Below are positions 18,188-25,893 of a stretch of DNA of 64,000 bases, in pieces. Positions within the stretch are counted from its first letter, which is position 1. Every line of letters begins with the position of its first letter. A model generated the notes under the pieces. That model was not told the origin of the DNA. It ran no database searches and saw nothing but the letters and a program-made list of their open reading frames with translations. The position numbers and the translations under genes were made by a program. The stretch is taken from positions 1,550,001 to 1,614,000 of the forward strand of contig NZ_AP025185.1 in assembly GCF_020886115.1 (NCBI RefSeq), given 5' to 3'. The DNA comes from Flavobacterium ammonificans (GTDB lineage: Bacteria > Bacteroidota > Bacteroidia > Flavobacteriales > Flavobacteriaceae).

Positions 18188-18649
18188 ATGGCGAATACCT
18201 ATACCCAAATTCACCTCCAATTTGTATTTGCAGTAAAATACAGAAACGGACTTATTCATTCTTCCTTTAAACAAGAACTGTATCAATACATTTCAGGAAT
18301 AATTAAAGCGAATAATCATAAATTATTGGCTATAAATGGAATGTCGGATCATCTTCATATTTTGGTAGGTATGCGACCCTCCCAATCGGTTTCTGATTTG
18401 ATGCAAGATATTAAAGCGAATTCATCAAAATGGATCAATGAGAAAAAGTTTTTAAAGGTAAAGTTTGAATGGCAAGAAGGCTATGGTGCTTTCTCGTATT
18501 CTAAATCACACGTTCAAAATGTTATTCATTACATTCAGAATCAAGAAGAAAAACATAAAGTAAAATCGTTTAACGAAGAATATTTAGATTTTTTGAATGC
18601 TTTTGAAATTGATTATGATGAAAGATATGTTTTTAAAGATCTAATTTAA
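18188..18649 (+). CDS. REP-associated tyrosine transposase (IS200/IS605-like TnpA, RAYT)
   Basis: 153 residues of the Y1 HUH transposase family. The metal-binding HUH pair is His55-Leu-His57 (SDHLHILV) and the nucleophile is probably Tyr115 (VIHYIQNQEEKHK). The protein would nick single-stranded DNA near hairpins. No IS605-type TnpB partner or IS end structure is seen. Instead, seven small palindromes follow within 285 bases of the stop. That is the arrangement described for domesticated RAYTs and their cognate REP repeats, so the protein more likely maintains REP elements than moves itself as an IS. The reading frame is intact. Confidence 0.88.
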   Translation: MANTYTQIHLQFVFAVKYRNGLIHSSFKQELYQYISGIIKANNHKLLAINGMSDHLHILVGMRPSQSVSDLMQDIKANSSKWINEKKFLKVKFEWQEGYGAFSYSKSHVQNVIHYIQNQEEKHKVKSFNEEYLDFLNAFEIDYDERYVFKDLI

Positions 18650-18654
18650 ATGTC

Positions 18655-18931
18655 ATCCCTAACGGGATTTTTCTCTCGTTACTATTTTTTGTTAGCAATA
18701 TTAAATCCCTAACGGGATTAAAAACAGAGATATTCAATTTTATTATTGATAACTCCGTAGGTGTTGCATTTGGGTAAAATGTCATCCCTAACGAGATTTT
18801 CTCTTATTATTGCTTAATGTTACCGAAATAAAATCCCTAACGGGATATCTAATTATATCATAATAAACTCCGTAGGAGTTAAATTTCGGTAGGAAATTGA
18901 TTATCGCCCAACCAATTAGTCCCGTAGGGAC
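18655..18931. repeat. Cluster of seven REP-like palindromes downstream of the RAYT gene
   Basis: Two types alternate. Type A is ATCCC-TAAC-GGGAT, at 18655-18668, 18705-18718, 18784-18797 (one arm base changed, GAGAT) and 18833-18846. Type B is AACTCC-GTA-GGAGTT, at 18751-18765 (one change) and 18866-18880, with a variant GTCCC-GTA-GGGAC at 18919-18931. The order A-A-B occurs twice, forming an imperfect direct repeat of about 130 bp. In the second unit the whole A-B pair is bracketed by TACCGAAAT (18821-18829) and ATTTCGGTA (18883-18891), giving a nested larger hairpin. This fills the 343-base gap before the next gene; no ORF is present. Confidence 0.85.
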
Positions 18932-18992
18932 GATATTTGTGTAGTTCGATTTCGATAAAATTGGCTATTTTTACATCTTCAAACACAAGACT

Positions 18993-19424
18993 ATGACATT
19001 TGATAAACAAAAGATATTAGCATATTGCAATGAGTTTGCTGCGACCACATTGATGGGAACTTTAAATATTGAATATGTAGATGCAGGGGAAGATTTCTTA
19101 GTAGCCACCATGCCTGTAACCCCTTCAGTTCATCAACCTATGGGATTGTTACATGGCGGAGCGACAGTTGCTTTGGCAGAAAGTGTGGGAAGTGCAGCTT
19201 CGATGTTGTTTGTTAATTCTGATTTGTTTGAAGTTCGCGGAATAGAAATTGCTGCCAATCATTTGAAGTCTAAACGCAACGGAATAGTGACTGCTACCGC
19301 CAAAATTATCCACAAAGGGAAAAGCATTCATCTTTGGGAAATCCGAATAGTTGATGAGAATGACAATCTAATTTCGATTTGCAAATTGACAAATATGGTA
19401 TTGCCAAAAAGAAAAACCGAATAA
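18993..19424 (+). CDS. menI: Hotdog-fold thioesterase, probable 1,4-dihydroxy-2-naphthoyl-CoA hydrolase
   Basis: 143 residues of the YdiI/YbdB-like hotdog family. The conserved segment QPMGLLHGGATVALAESVGS contains the catalytic glutamate Glu63. The substrate in E. coli YdiI is DHNA-CoA, a menaquinone intermediate. The next gene, 15 bases downstream, is an isochorismate synthase, the entry enzyme of the same pathway, which supports the menaquinone role. PaaI-type thioesterases look similar, so the substrate is an inference from context. The two genes are probably co-transcribed. Confidence 0.8.
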   Translation: MTFDKQKILAYCNEFAATTLMGTLNIEYVDAGEDFLVATMPVTPSVHQPMGLLHGGATVALAESVGSAASMLFVNSDLFEVRGIEIAANHLKSKRNGIVTATAKIIHKGKSIHLWEIRIVDENDNLISICKLTNMVLPKRKTE

Positions 19425-19439
19425 TAAGAAAACATTCCT

Positions 19440-20486
19440 ATGATTTCATTAGTCGATAAAATTGCTCTTCATCATCAGCAAAATTTACCTTTTGTGGTGT
19501 ATTGTAAGCCTAATTCGGATACCGTTTTGGGTTTGTTTCAGCAAAATGATAAGCTGTTTGAAGTACACGATTTTAATGAAAAAGGCTTCGTTTTTGCTTC
19601 TTTTGACGGAAGTCATAATTACATTATTCCTGAGAATGAATCGGAACAATGGAGCGAAGATTGGATGAGCAATTATGAAAGTATTTTGCAAAACGATTTT
19701 GAAACAAAAGAGGATGAATCAGCAAAAACTAATTTTCAGGATTTAGTGTGCAAAGGAATTCAAGCCATACAGAATAATGAATTTCAAAAAGTAGTTTTGT
19801 CTAGAAAGGAAACTGTGTCTGTAGCTCATTTTGATTTAGTAACTACTTTTCAAAAATTGGTGCAACAGTATCGTTCGGCTTTTGTGTATTGTTTTCACCA
19901 TCCAAAAATTGGCACTTGGTTAGGCGCTAGTCCGGAACAATTGCTTAAAGCAAATGCGGATTCATTCGAAACCATGGCTTTGGCGGGAACGCAAAAAGAT
20001 ACCGGAGAAGAGACTGTTATTTGGCAACAAAAAGAAAAGGAAGAACAGCAATTTGTAACCGATTATATTGTTTCAAAACTAAAGTCGGTGAGTACCGAAA
20101 TTCAAGTTTCGGAGGCCTATAGTGTAAAAGCTGGTACTCTTTGGCATATTAAAACGGATATTTCAGGTGTGTTTGGACAAGAGCTGAATTTAAAAAAAGC
20201 GATTCAGTTATTGCATCCCACTCCGGCGGTTTGTGGTGTACCTAAGGCTATTTCGAAAGCTTTTATTGTAGCCAATGAAAATTACAATCGTAGTTTTTAT
20301 ACGGGTTTTTTAGGTGAATTGAATCGGAATTTTGCATCGGATTTGTTTGTAAATTTGCGTTGTATGCAAATTGAAAATAATCAAGCGCATTTGTATATGG
20401 GTTGCGGCATTACGAAAGACAGTGATCCTGAAAAAGAATGGAAGGAAAGCGTGAATAAGTCCATGATTATGAAACTAATATTGTAG
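19440..20486 (+). CDS. menF: Isochorismate synthase
   Basis: 348 residues of the chorismate-binding family (MenF/EntC). It converts chorismate to isochorismate for menaquinone. Family segments are visible: KVVLSRKETV, GASPEQLL, METMALAGT-type FETMALAGTQKD, LHPTPAVCGVPK and RSFYTGFLGEL, ending with MGCGITKDSDPEKEW. The protein is short at the N-terminus compared with E. coli MenF (about 430), as in many Bacteroidota forms. A siderophore EntC function cannot be excluded, but the hotdog thioesterase in front and the absence of other siderophore genes favour menaquinone. Confidence 0.88.
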   Translation: MISLVDKIALHHQQNLPFVVYCKPNSDTVLGLFQQNDKLFEVHDFNEKGFVFASFDGSHNYIIPENESEQWSEDWMSNYESILQNDFETKEDESAKTNFQDLVCKGIQAIQNNEFQKVVLSRKETVSVAHFDLVTTFQKLVQQYRSAFVYCFHHPKIGTWLGASPEQLLKANADSFETMALAGTQKDTGEETVIWQQKEKEEQQFVTDYIVSKLKSVSTEIQVSEAYSVKAGTLWHIKTDISGVFGQELNLKKAIQLLHPTPAVCGVPKAISKAFIVANENYNRSFYTGFLGELNRNFASDLFVNLRCMQIENNQAHLYMGCGITKDSDPEKEWKESVNKSMIMKLIL

Positions 20487-20524
20487 AAATACAATTACAA
20501 TAACAATATCAAAATAAAACTAAG

Positions 20525-21241
20525 ATGAAATTAGATATACTAGCTTTTGGAGCACATCCTGACGATGTTGAATTGGGTTGCGCGGGGACAATTTTAAAAG
20601 AAATTTCTTTGGGCAAAACAGTGGGTATTGTCGATTTGACTCGTGGCGAATTGGGTACGCGTGGTTCGGCAGATTTGCGAGACCAAGAAGCAGCAGCTTC
20701 GGCTCAAATTTTGGGTGTTGCAGTACGAGAAAATCTTCGTTTTCGAGATGGTTTTTTTGCGAATGATGAGGCGCACCAATTGGAAGTAATCAAAATGATT
20801 CGCAAATACCAACCGGAGATTGTTTTATGCAATGCAATTGAGGACCGCCATATTGATCATGGCAAAGGAAGTCAATTGGTTTCGGACGCTTGTTTTTTAT
20901 CGGGTTTAATGAAGATTGAAACACAGCTTGATGGAGAAAATCAAAAAGCATGGCGACCTAAACTAGTGTATCATTACATCCAATGGAAAGATATCAAACC
21001 TGATTTTGTAGTCGATATTACAGGATTTACAGATAAAAAAGTAGCTTCCATTTTAGCTTATAAATCTCAATTTTACGACCCTAATTCCAATGAGCCAGAA
21101 TCTCCAATAACGACTAAAAACTTTTTGGAAAGCTTGAATTACCGTTCTAGAGATTTAGGACGTTTAGTAGGAGTAGACCACGCCGAAGGTTTTACAGTAG
21201 AAAGGTATTTGGCTGTCAATAGCTTAGGAGATTTGAAGTAG
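20525..21241 (+). CDS. bshB1: Bacillithiol biosynthesis deacetylase BshB1
   Basis: 238 residues, LmbE/PIG-L family. It removes the acetyl group from GlcNAc-malate to give GlcN-malate, the second step of bacillithiol synthesis. The zinc/catalytic motif AHPDD is at residues 10-14, with further conserved parts LTRGELGTRGS, DRHIDHGKG and the C-terminal SQFYDPNS. Members of this type are common in Bacteroidota. The last 76 bases before the stop are nearly identical to 26552-26627, on the other side of the R-M island, so the 3' end of this gene may have come with the insertion. The full reading frame is intact. Confidence 0.93.
   Translation: MKLDILAFGAHPDDVELGCAGTILKEISLGKTVGIVDLTRGELGTRGSADLRDQEAAASAQILGVAVRENLRFRDGFFANDEAHQLEVIKMIRKYQPEIVLCNAIEDRHIDHGKGSQLVSDACFLSGLMKIETQLDGENQKAWRPKLVYHYIQWKDIKPDFVVDITGFTDKKVASILAYKSQFYDPNSNEPESPITTKNFLESLNYRSRDLGRLVGVDHAEGFTVERYLAVNSLGDLK
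21161..21236 (+). repeat. Left copy of the 76-bp direct repeat flanking the island
   Basis: This is the coding 3' end of bshB1. It matches 26552-26627 at 73 of 76 positions. The last 52 bases (21185-21236) are identical to 26576-26627. The three differences are all at third codon positions, one of them changing Asp to Glu. Confidence 0.95.
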
Positions 21242-21308
21242 CAAAAAAAGTGCAGTCTATTTTTCATAACTACTCTTTTTTTTATATTTAAACGGTTTCT
21301 AACGTTTC

Positions 21309-21430
21309 CTTGCTAGAGCTTGTGGCGGCTTATGGAAATCTTTTTTTCCATAACCGACCAAGCTAAGTTATGAAAAGTAAACGGACAATTTACCGAAAAA
21401 CTAGCCATAAGTTTTAGCAAGTGTTATGCC
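21309..21430. repeat. attC-like imperfect palindrome, left of the DUF4145 gene
   Basis: Outer arms 21309-21326 (CTTGCTAGAGCTTGTGGC) and 21404-21421 (GCCATAAGTTTTAGCAAG) pair at 15 of 18 positions. An internal hairpin has arms TTATGGAAA (21330-21338) and TTTCCATAA (21345-21353). The right end carries GTTATGCC (21423-21430), and AACG at 21301-21304 precedes the left arm. It fills the 194-base gap after bshB1. No ORF is seen here. Confidence 0.65.
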
Positions 21431-21435
21431 TAGTA

Positions 21436-22323
21436 TTAGAAGTCGAAAGTGAATTCTGGTTTTTTAACTATATTGTATTTGTTTTCAAATTCTTCGTTTA
21501 CAGTTAAGAAATCTACTTTAGAGTCTTTAATTTCATTATTTAATTCTTCAACAAAACTTGTAAATAATTTCGGCTTAATTAGCCTTCTTGATTTGCCTAA
21601 AATTTCATTAATTGATTTGACTTCACCAATTTGTTTTTCACTTATGTTATTCCTTATTGCTTTCATGAAATCTTCATACTTGTCAATGACAATTTCAATT
21701 TTATCGACAATTTTTTTGTCTTGAATAAATAAATTTTCCAACAAATGATTTACAATTTCAAGTAATATTACAATTTGATCATTTTTTGGAGCTTCCATTT
21801 CATGTAAAGCATCATTTCCAAGAAATCTGATAGAATGTAATCTTTTGGATTCGTTTAAACTCAAATATCCTTTTTCATGTAATAAGTCTATTCTTATTGA
21901 CAAATCAGCTTTTTTAATTTTCAAATGATTACAGATAGCTTCAATAGTTGCTCTTAAACCGCCAGCTGCAAGTATATTTATATTATTTTTTAGTGCGGTT
22001 ATTGTTTCATTGTAAATTGACCTAATTTTTTGAGGTAAATAGTAAGTGTGATTTAGTTCATCTATATTTTCTAAATACAAAGGAAATATCTTTATGTCTT
22101 CTTCATAGTCAGGTTCGCCATAGTCGTTATAATGAGTCATTTCGGTATCGCTGTAGATTTTTAGAAACGAAATATTATTGCATCCCAAACACTCAATAAT
22201 AAAATAATTATCAATCCATTGGATATAGTCTTCAACTGAACCGCTAGTTTTCTTTTCTGCTACAATTTTTTGATTTCTTTGTCCTTTACAATTTCGGCAA
22301 TAATAAGTATCTATTTTTTCCAT
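21436..22323 (-). CDS. DUF4145 domain protein with N-terminal zinc ribbon
   Basis: 295 residues. Two CxxC pairs (YCRNCKG at about 8-14 and ECLGCNN at about 49-55) form a zinc ribbon. A helical domain at about 95-200, with the conserved segment NNINILAAGGLRATIEAICNHLKI and a later FLGNDALHEMEAP, is characteristic of DUF4145. DUF4145 domains occur in or beside restriction and other defence systems, but their role is not established. The gene stands alone between two attC-like palindromes, on the same strand as the R-M operon, so it looks like an independent cassette. The last 100 residues are charged helix. Confidence 0.75.
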   Translation of the reverse strand: MEKIDTYYCRNCKGQRNQKIVAEKKTSGSVEDYIQWIDNYFIIECLGCNNISFLKIYSDTEMTHYNDYGEPDYEEDIKIFPLYLENIDELNHTYYLPQKIRSIYNETITALKNNINILAAGGLRATIEAICNHLKIKKADLSIRIDLLHEKGYLSLNESKRLHSIRFLGNDALHEMEAPKNDQIVILLEIVNHLLENLFIQDKKIVDKIEIVIDKYEDFMKAIRNNISEKQIGEVKSINEILGKSRRLIKPKLFTSFVEELNNEIKDSKVDFLTVNEEFENKYNIVKKPEFTFDF

Positions 22324-22340
22324 TTTGTTGAGTAAATATT

Positions 22341-22475
22341 AGGCATAGCCTTTCGCAGCTTGGCGAAGTGGCGGATTTCAAGGTACTTACTTTCAATTTA
22401 GCATCAAAGTTCATTTGAAAAACTGACCTTGATTTTAGCACTGAACCCGCCATTTTGCCAAACTGCTGTTATGCC
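22341..22475. repeat. attC-like imperfect palindrome between the HNH and DUF4145 genes
   Basis: Arms 22355-22374 (GCAGCTTGGCGAAGTGGCGG) and 22447-22466 (CCGCCATTTTGCCAAACTGC) pair at 17 of 20 positions. An inner pair is CAAGGT (22379-22384) and ACCTTG (22426-22431). The left end is AGGCATAGCC (22341-22350) and the right end is GTTATGCC (22468-22475). It is of the same type as the element at 21309-21430 but has a different sequence. No coding frame is present. Confidence 0.65.
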
Positions 22476-22501
22476 TTCGCCCTTCAATTTTTGGAGTTTG
22501 A

Positions 22502-23566
22502 TTAAGCTGCATTATATATTCTTGTCAGTTCCGTTTTAATAGTTCCAAAATCAAGTTTGTCACTCAATTCAACTAATAAACCTGTATTAATTACGAAAAT
22601 GAATGATTCTTTTCTATAAACAAACTCTCCTTTTTTTAGTGATTTTTCAATACTGTCAGATTTAGCCAGCAAGCAAGTTAATTGATAATCTTTATTTATC
22701 TGTTGTGTTCTGTTGCTTGGATGAGCTTTTGTATTATGTTGTGTTGCTGTCAATAAAATTAGATTTTCCACATAATGGGCAAGTTCTGGAAATTCAGCAC
22801 GTGAAAAAATATGATGCACTTGAGTTGCTTCTCCAATACCCCATTGGTCTTTTACTTCACTTTCCTTATGTATTTTACGTATTAGTGCAATTGCTTTTTG
22901 TACATAATATGCATTTATAATTTCTTGTTTTTCTAAATCTTGTGAACTTAATATTTCCTGTCTTGTAATAGATTTTTCTTTTTTTACATCTCTCCAATTC
23001 TTTTTATTATACATAGTTTCAGAAAATGTCATTATGAATTTTCCTTTACTTCCAGGAAGATGATGCTCAACAGCATAAATATTCAAAATCTTATGAAACA
23101 TTCTTCGAATATCAAGTCTTGAACGAGTTGGAGTATTCCCTGATATAAATCGAAAATATTTGTCGTACAGGTTTTCTCTTGCGTTACTTAAACTTTTACT
23201 GTGTTCTAATTTGTACTCTTCTAAATTTTTTAAAAATCCGCTGTCTGCAAGAACTTTTGTAAAGTAGCAATAAAGAAAATTGTAAGCATTTCTGTCTTTT
23301 CTGGAAATGTAATCTAAAAGTTCTTCATTGTTTACTGAAAAGGTCAACGAACCTTTGATTTTTTCAACTTTTAATATTTGTGAATATGCTAGTAGTTTCA
23401 AAGGTTGTGAAAGTACTTTATTGTATTCGTTTTTTGCATTTTTATCATTTGCCCAAGGTTTGTTAAAAACAACTCTACTATTTTGAATGAAATATTGAGT
23501 TTCCCAAATATCATTTATTACAAAAGTTGGTTTAGTTGCAATCATATTTAAAACACAATCAGCCAT
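22502..23566 (-). CDS. HNH endonuclease of the R-M operon (apparent N-terminus out of frame)
   Basis: 354 residues from the first ATG (23566). The HNH nuclease motif lies at about 251-282: His251-His252 (QVHHIF), Asn268, then His277-Asn278 and His282. It is the last gene of the operon and a candidate for the restriction enzyme. The same frame stays open for more than 30 codons upstream of this ATG. From Leu at 23650 it encodes LEQFDFDIRKSKDARFVDQK and continues CTPDIVCF. This reads like the conserved start of such nucleases and is likely part of the real protein. No ATG, GTG or TTG occurs in that stretch, and it overlaps the end of the preceding ORF in the -1 frame. Confidence 0.75.
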   Translation of the reverse strand: MADCVLNMIATKPTFVINDIWETQYFIQNSRVVFNKPWANDKNAKNEYNKVLSQPLKLLAYSQILKVEKIKGSLTFSVNNEELLDYISRKDRNAYNFLYCYFTKVLADSGFLKNLEEYKLEHSKSLSNARENLYDKYFRFISGNTPTRSRLDIRRMFHKILNIYAVEHHLPGSKGKFIMTFSETMYNKKNWRDVKKEKSITRQEILSSQDLEKQEIINAYYVQKAIALIRKIHKESEVKDQWGIGEATQVHHIFSRAEFPELAHYVENLILLTATQHNTKAHPSNRTQQINKDYQLTCLLAKSDSIEKSLKKGEFVYRKESFIFVINTGLLVELSDKLDFGTIKTELTRIYNAA

Positions 23567-23646
23567 AAAACAAACAATGTCAGGAGTACATTTTTGGTCA
23601 ACAAATCTTGCATCTTTTGATTTTCGTATATCAAAATCAAATTGTT

Positions 23647-23901
23647 CTAAAAAATTGTTTTTATTATTTCTAAACTTTTAAAAACCATTAATTCATCTGA
23701 ATATTTTAGTTCATTATGTTCGTCTTTGAAAATTGCATTTTTATTGACTGAACCTTTCACTAATTTCAAAGGAATAATATTATCGTAAGTTTTATTTTCC
23801 AAAAAAGCATCAGCTTCTTGTTGAGTTTCAAAAATATCAAATTCAGTTCCAACTTCTTTAATATAATATTTTACACCATATACGATTTTTGTTTCTTCCA
23901 T
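23647..23901 (-). CDS. 84-residue orphan protein between the DUF3883 and HNH genes
   Basis: A short frame starting 3 bases after the DUF3883 stop, in the operon and on the same strand. The sequence (MEETKIVYGVKYYIKEVG...) is a mixed alpha/beta domain with many charged residues. I do not recognise it. Its stop TAG lies in TTTTTTAG (complement of 23647-23654), and the HNH reading frame is open through this point in the -1 frame. It may be a small R-M accessory protein. It may instead be the first part of a nuclease fused by frameshifting or split by a base change. Confidence 0.6.
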   Translation of the reverse strand: MEETKIVYGVKYYIKEVGTEFDIFETQQEADAFLENKTYDNIIPLKLVKGSVNKNAIFKDEHNELKYSDELMVFKSLEIIKTIF

Positions 23902-23904
23902 CTT

Positions 23905-24675
23905 TTACCAATTTATATGTTCTGTATGATAATTAACTTGAATTGAGTTCATTTCCTTTCTATTGAATTTTAAGTTCTTTAAAGGATTTTCAACTACATT
24001 TAATTGTGGCGATTTTGATAAATTACTCACTACAACAATAAAATAATCTTCTTTATATTCTTCTGCTTTATCGAATTCATTTTGTGTTATTCTAATTGCA
24101 CCATTTTTATTTCTTACTCCTTTTATTTCTGCTAAAACGAATTTTTCCTGTAATTGAATTTGAAAATCATAACCATCACCCCATAATCTTGCATCCTGCA
24201 ATAATCCATTTTCAAAAACTGAAATTGTCTTATAATTGCTCATAAAATAGAATTCTGCTTCGTTTCCTGTTTCTTGAAGCTGTTTAAATTTTGATTTTAT
24301 AATTGGCTGAACCTCTTGTGTAGTTAAAATTAATTTTTGGTCATAATCTTTAATAAACAATTTAACAATGTTTGAAAATGATTTTGCATCTTCATTTCCG
24401 AAAAGGCTGTCAATAAAAAGTTTTACGTGTTCTCTTTGATTTCTCTGCCACCAACCTTTTCTGCCATTATCAAAATATGGGTCAAAACTATCTTGTCTAT
24501 TTGATACAGCTTTTTCAGTTTTTGCCAAACCTAATTCTACAATTAATCTACTAAAAGCTGTTTTTGTTTTACACCCAAATTCATTCACGAATGCCAAATC
24601 AAATTTAGCTAAACCATAACCTATCAAATTCATTATTTCTGATTGTCTTTCGGTTTCATTCAATTCGTCTTCCAT
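23905..24675 (-). CDS. DUF3883 domain protein, PD-(D/E)XK nuclease-like
   Basis: 256 residues. The C-terminal half (about 135-235) matches DUF3883: GNEAEFYF, then GDGYDFQIQLQEKFVLAEIKG, then RITQNEFDKAEEYKEDYFIVVV. Asp170, Glu183 and Lys185 form the D-(X)n-ExK arrangement of restriction-type nucleases, with Glu139 or Glu141 as a possible extra acidic residue. The first 130 residues have no recognised domain. The start overlaps the methyltransferase stop by one base (TAATG), so the two are translationally coupled. It is the second candidate restriction enzyme of this operon, or an accessory subunit. Confidence 0.75.
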   Translation of the reverse strand: MEDELNETERQSEIMNLIGYGLAKFDLAFVNEFGCKTKTAFSRLIVELGLAKTEKAVSNRQDSFDPYFDNGRKGWWQRNQREHVKLFIDSLFGNEDAKSFSNIVKLFIKDYDQKLILTTQEVQPIIKSKFKQLQETGNEAEFYFMSNYKTISVFENGLLQDARLWGDGYDFQIQLQEKFVLAEIKGVRNKNGAIRITQNEFDKAEEYKEDYFIVVVSNLSKSPQLNVVENPLKNLKFNRKEMNSIQVNYHTEHINW

Positions 24676-25889
24676 TATGCGACTTGTTTTAATGCGTTAG
24701 GGATTGAAGTGGAAATCCTTTTTTGAGGTACGAAAAAAAGATTGGAACGGAAAGCCCGACCCGATAGGGGAACGCCCAAATTATTTTCACCAATACAATG
24801 TCTGATATTTAATTCTTCTTTTTTCAAAAACATTTTCTTTTCAAGAAAACTTAACTTATTCAATTTATCAATTGAAGTGTTTGTCCACTGAAAATTTTCA
24901 GGAATACTCATCATTAACATTAGTTCTCTAATACTGAAAACTCGATTTTCTGATGGATGAACAGTATTTTGGCTTGACAAAATATCGTTTCTTGTATGTA
25001 CGCAAGGACCTTCTTTGTCCCAATACCAACGAGCATATTTATCTCCATTTTTACTTTCGTTAAATACAACTTTCCCATCTTTTATTTGATGAGGAATTCT
25101 ATTTTCTTCAGTGTTTTGAAATGCAGATTGTCCTTCTTTTAGAGTTTCAATCCACGGTAACATATTAATATTATACTCTCTGAACGAATGGAAAATATCG
25201 ATTTCCGATATTTTTCCCATTTCGTTTAATTCTTCCAAACCTGTGAAAAGTTTGCGTAACGTTTGAGGTTTTTGTTTTGCTGGAAATATATCATAAGGAC
25301 TAATATTTTGCAAATCTTTACGAACACCTATTACAAGTGTCCTTGTTCTACTTGAATTAGAGCCGTGTTCTTTGAAATTAACAACCTTGAAAAGAATATT
25401 ATAATGACCTCCTAAATTTAATTTTATTGCTTCTTCAATAGACTTTTCTTGCCCATCAATATCAGTACAAGTTGTATTTAAAAAAGCTCTTACATTTTCA
25501 AAAATGAAGAATTTCGGATTTACTTCTTTAGTGATTTTTATTGATTCTACAACCAGAGAATTTCGAGTTAATTCTTCATTTTTTTTGTGATTGGCAACAG
25601 ACATTCCTTGACAAGGTGGCGTAGCCACAATGACATCAGGTTCTGAAATTTTGTGTTCAGTTTGCCATTTTTTGATTTCAGCAAAAAGTTTATTTTTAAT
25701 TTCTTTTGTTGAAATATCTCCGTCTAAATAGCCTGTTTCATATTTGCATTTGTTGTTGAATACTTGAATTTTTAAGCGTTTTGTTAAAATTTCATTTGTT
25801 GCAATGCATTCAAAACCGTTTTGTTTGAAGCCATAACATCCAACTCCTGCACTGCTGAATAAACTAATGTATGTCAAAGGTTTGTTCAT
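24675..25889 (-). CDS. DNA (cytosine-5) methyltransferase of the R-M operon
   Basis: 404 residues with the ordered motifs of C5-methyltransferases. Motif I is LFSSAGVGCYGF, near residue 10-21. The catalytic motif IV is PPCQG with nucleophile Cys93. Motif VI is FENV at 130-133, motif VIII is SSRTRTLVIGV at about 175-185, motif IX is near RELMLMMSIPENFQW, and motif X is LSGRAFRSN near the C-terminus. The target-recognition region between VIII and IX is about 100 residues. It protects host DNA against the operon's nuclease. The recognition sequence cannot be read. It follows the XRE regulator by 4 bases. Confidence 0.93.
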   Translation of the reverse strand: MNKPLTYISLFSSAGVGCYGFKQNGFECIATNEILTKRLKIQVFNNKCKYETGYLDGDISTKEIKNKLFAEIKKWQTEHKISEPDVIVATPPCQGMSVANHKKNEELTRNSLVVESIKITKEVNPKFFIFENVRAFLNTTCTDIDGQEKSIEEAIKLNLGGHYNILFKVVNFKEHGSNSSRTRTLVIGVRKDLQNISPYDIFPAKQKPQTLRKLFTGLEELNEMGKISEIDIFHSFREYNINMLPWIETLKEGQSAFQNTEENRIPHQIKDGKVVFNESKNGDKYARWYWDKEGPCVHTRNDILSSQNTVHPSENRVFSIRELMLMMSIPENFQWTNTSIDKLNKLSFLEKKMFLKKEELNIRHCIGENNLGVPLSGRAFRSNLFFVPQKRISTSIPNALKQVA

Positions 25890-25893
25890 AGTT

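Noticed and set aside
18650..18950. Repeated ATCCCTAACGGGAT elements considered as a CRISPR array
   Set aside because: Units are 14-base palindromes of two alternating types with uneven 33-53 base spacing, no cas genes are near, and they fit REP elements beside a RAYT gene.
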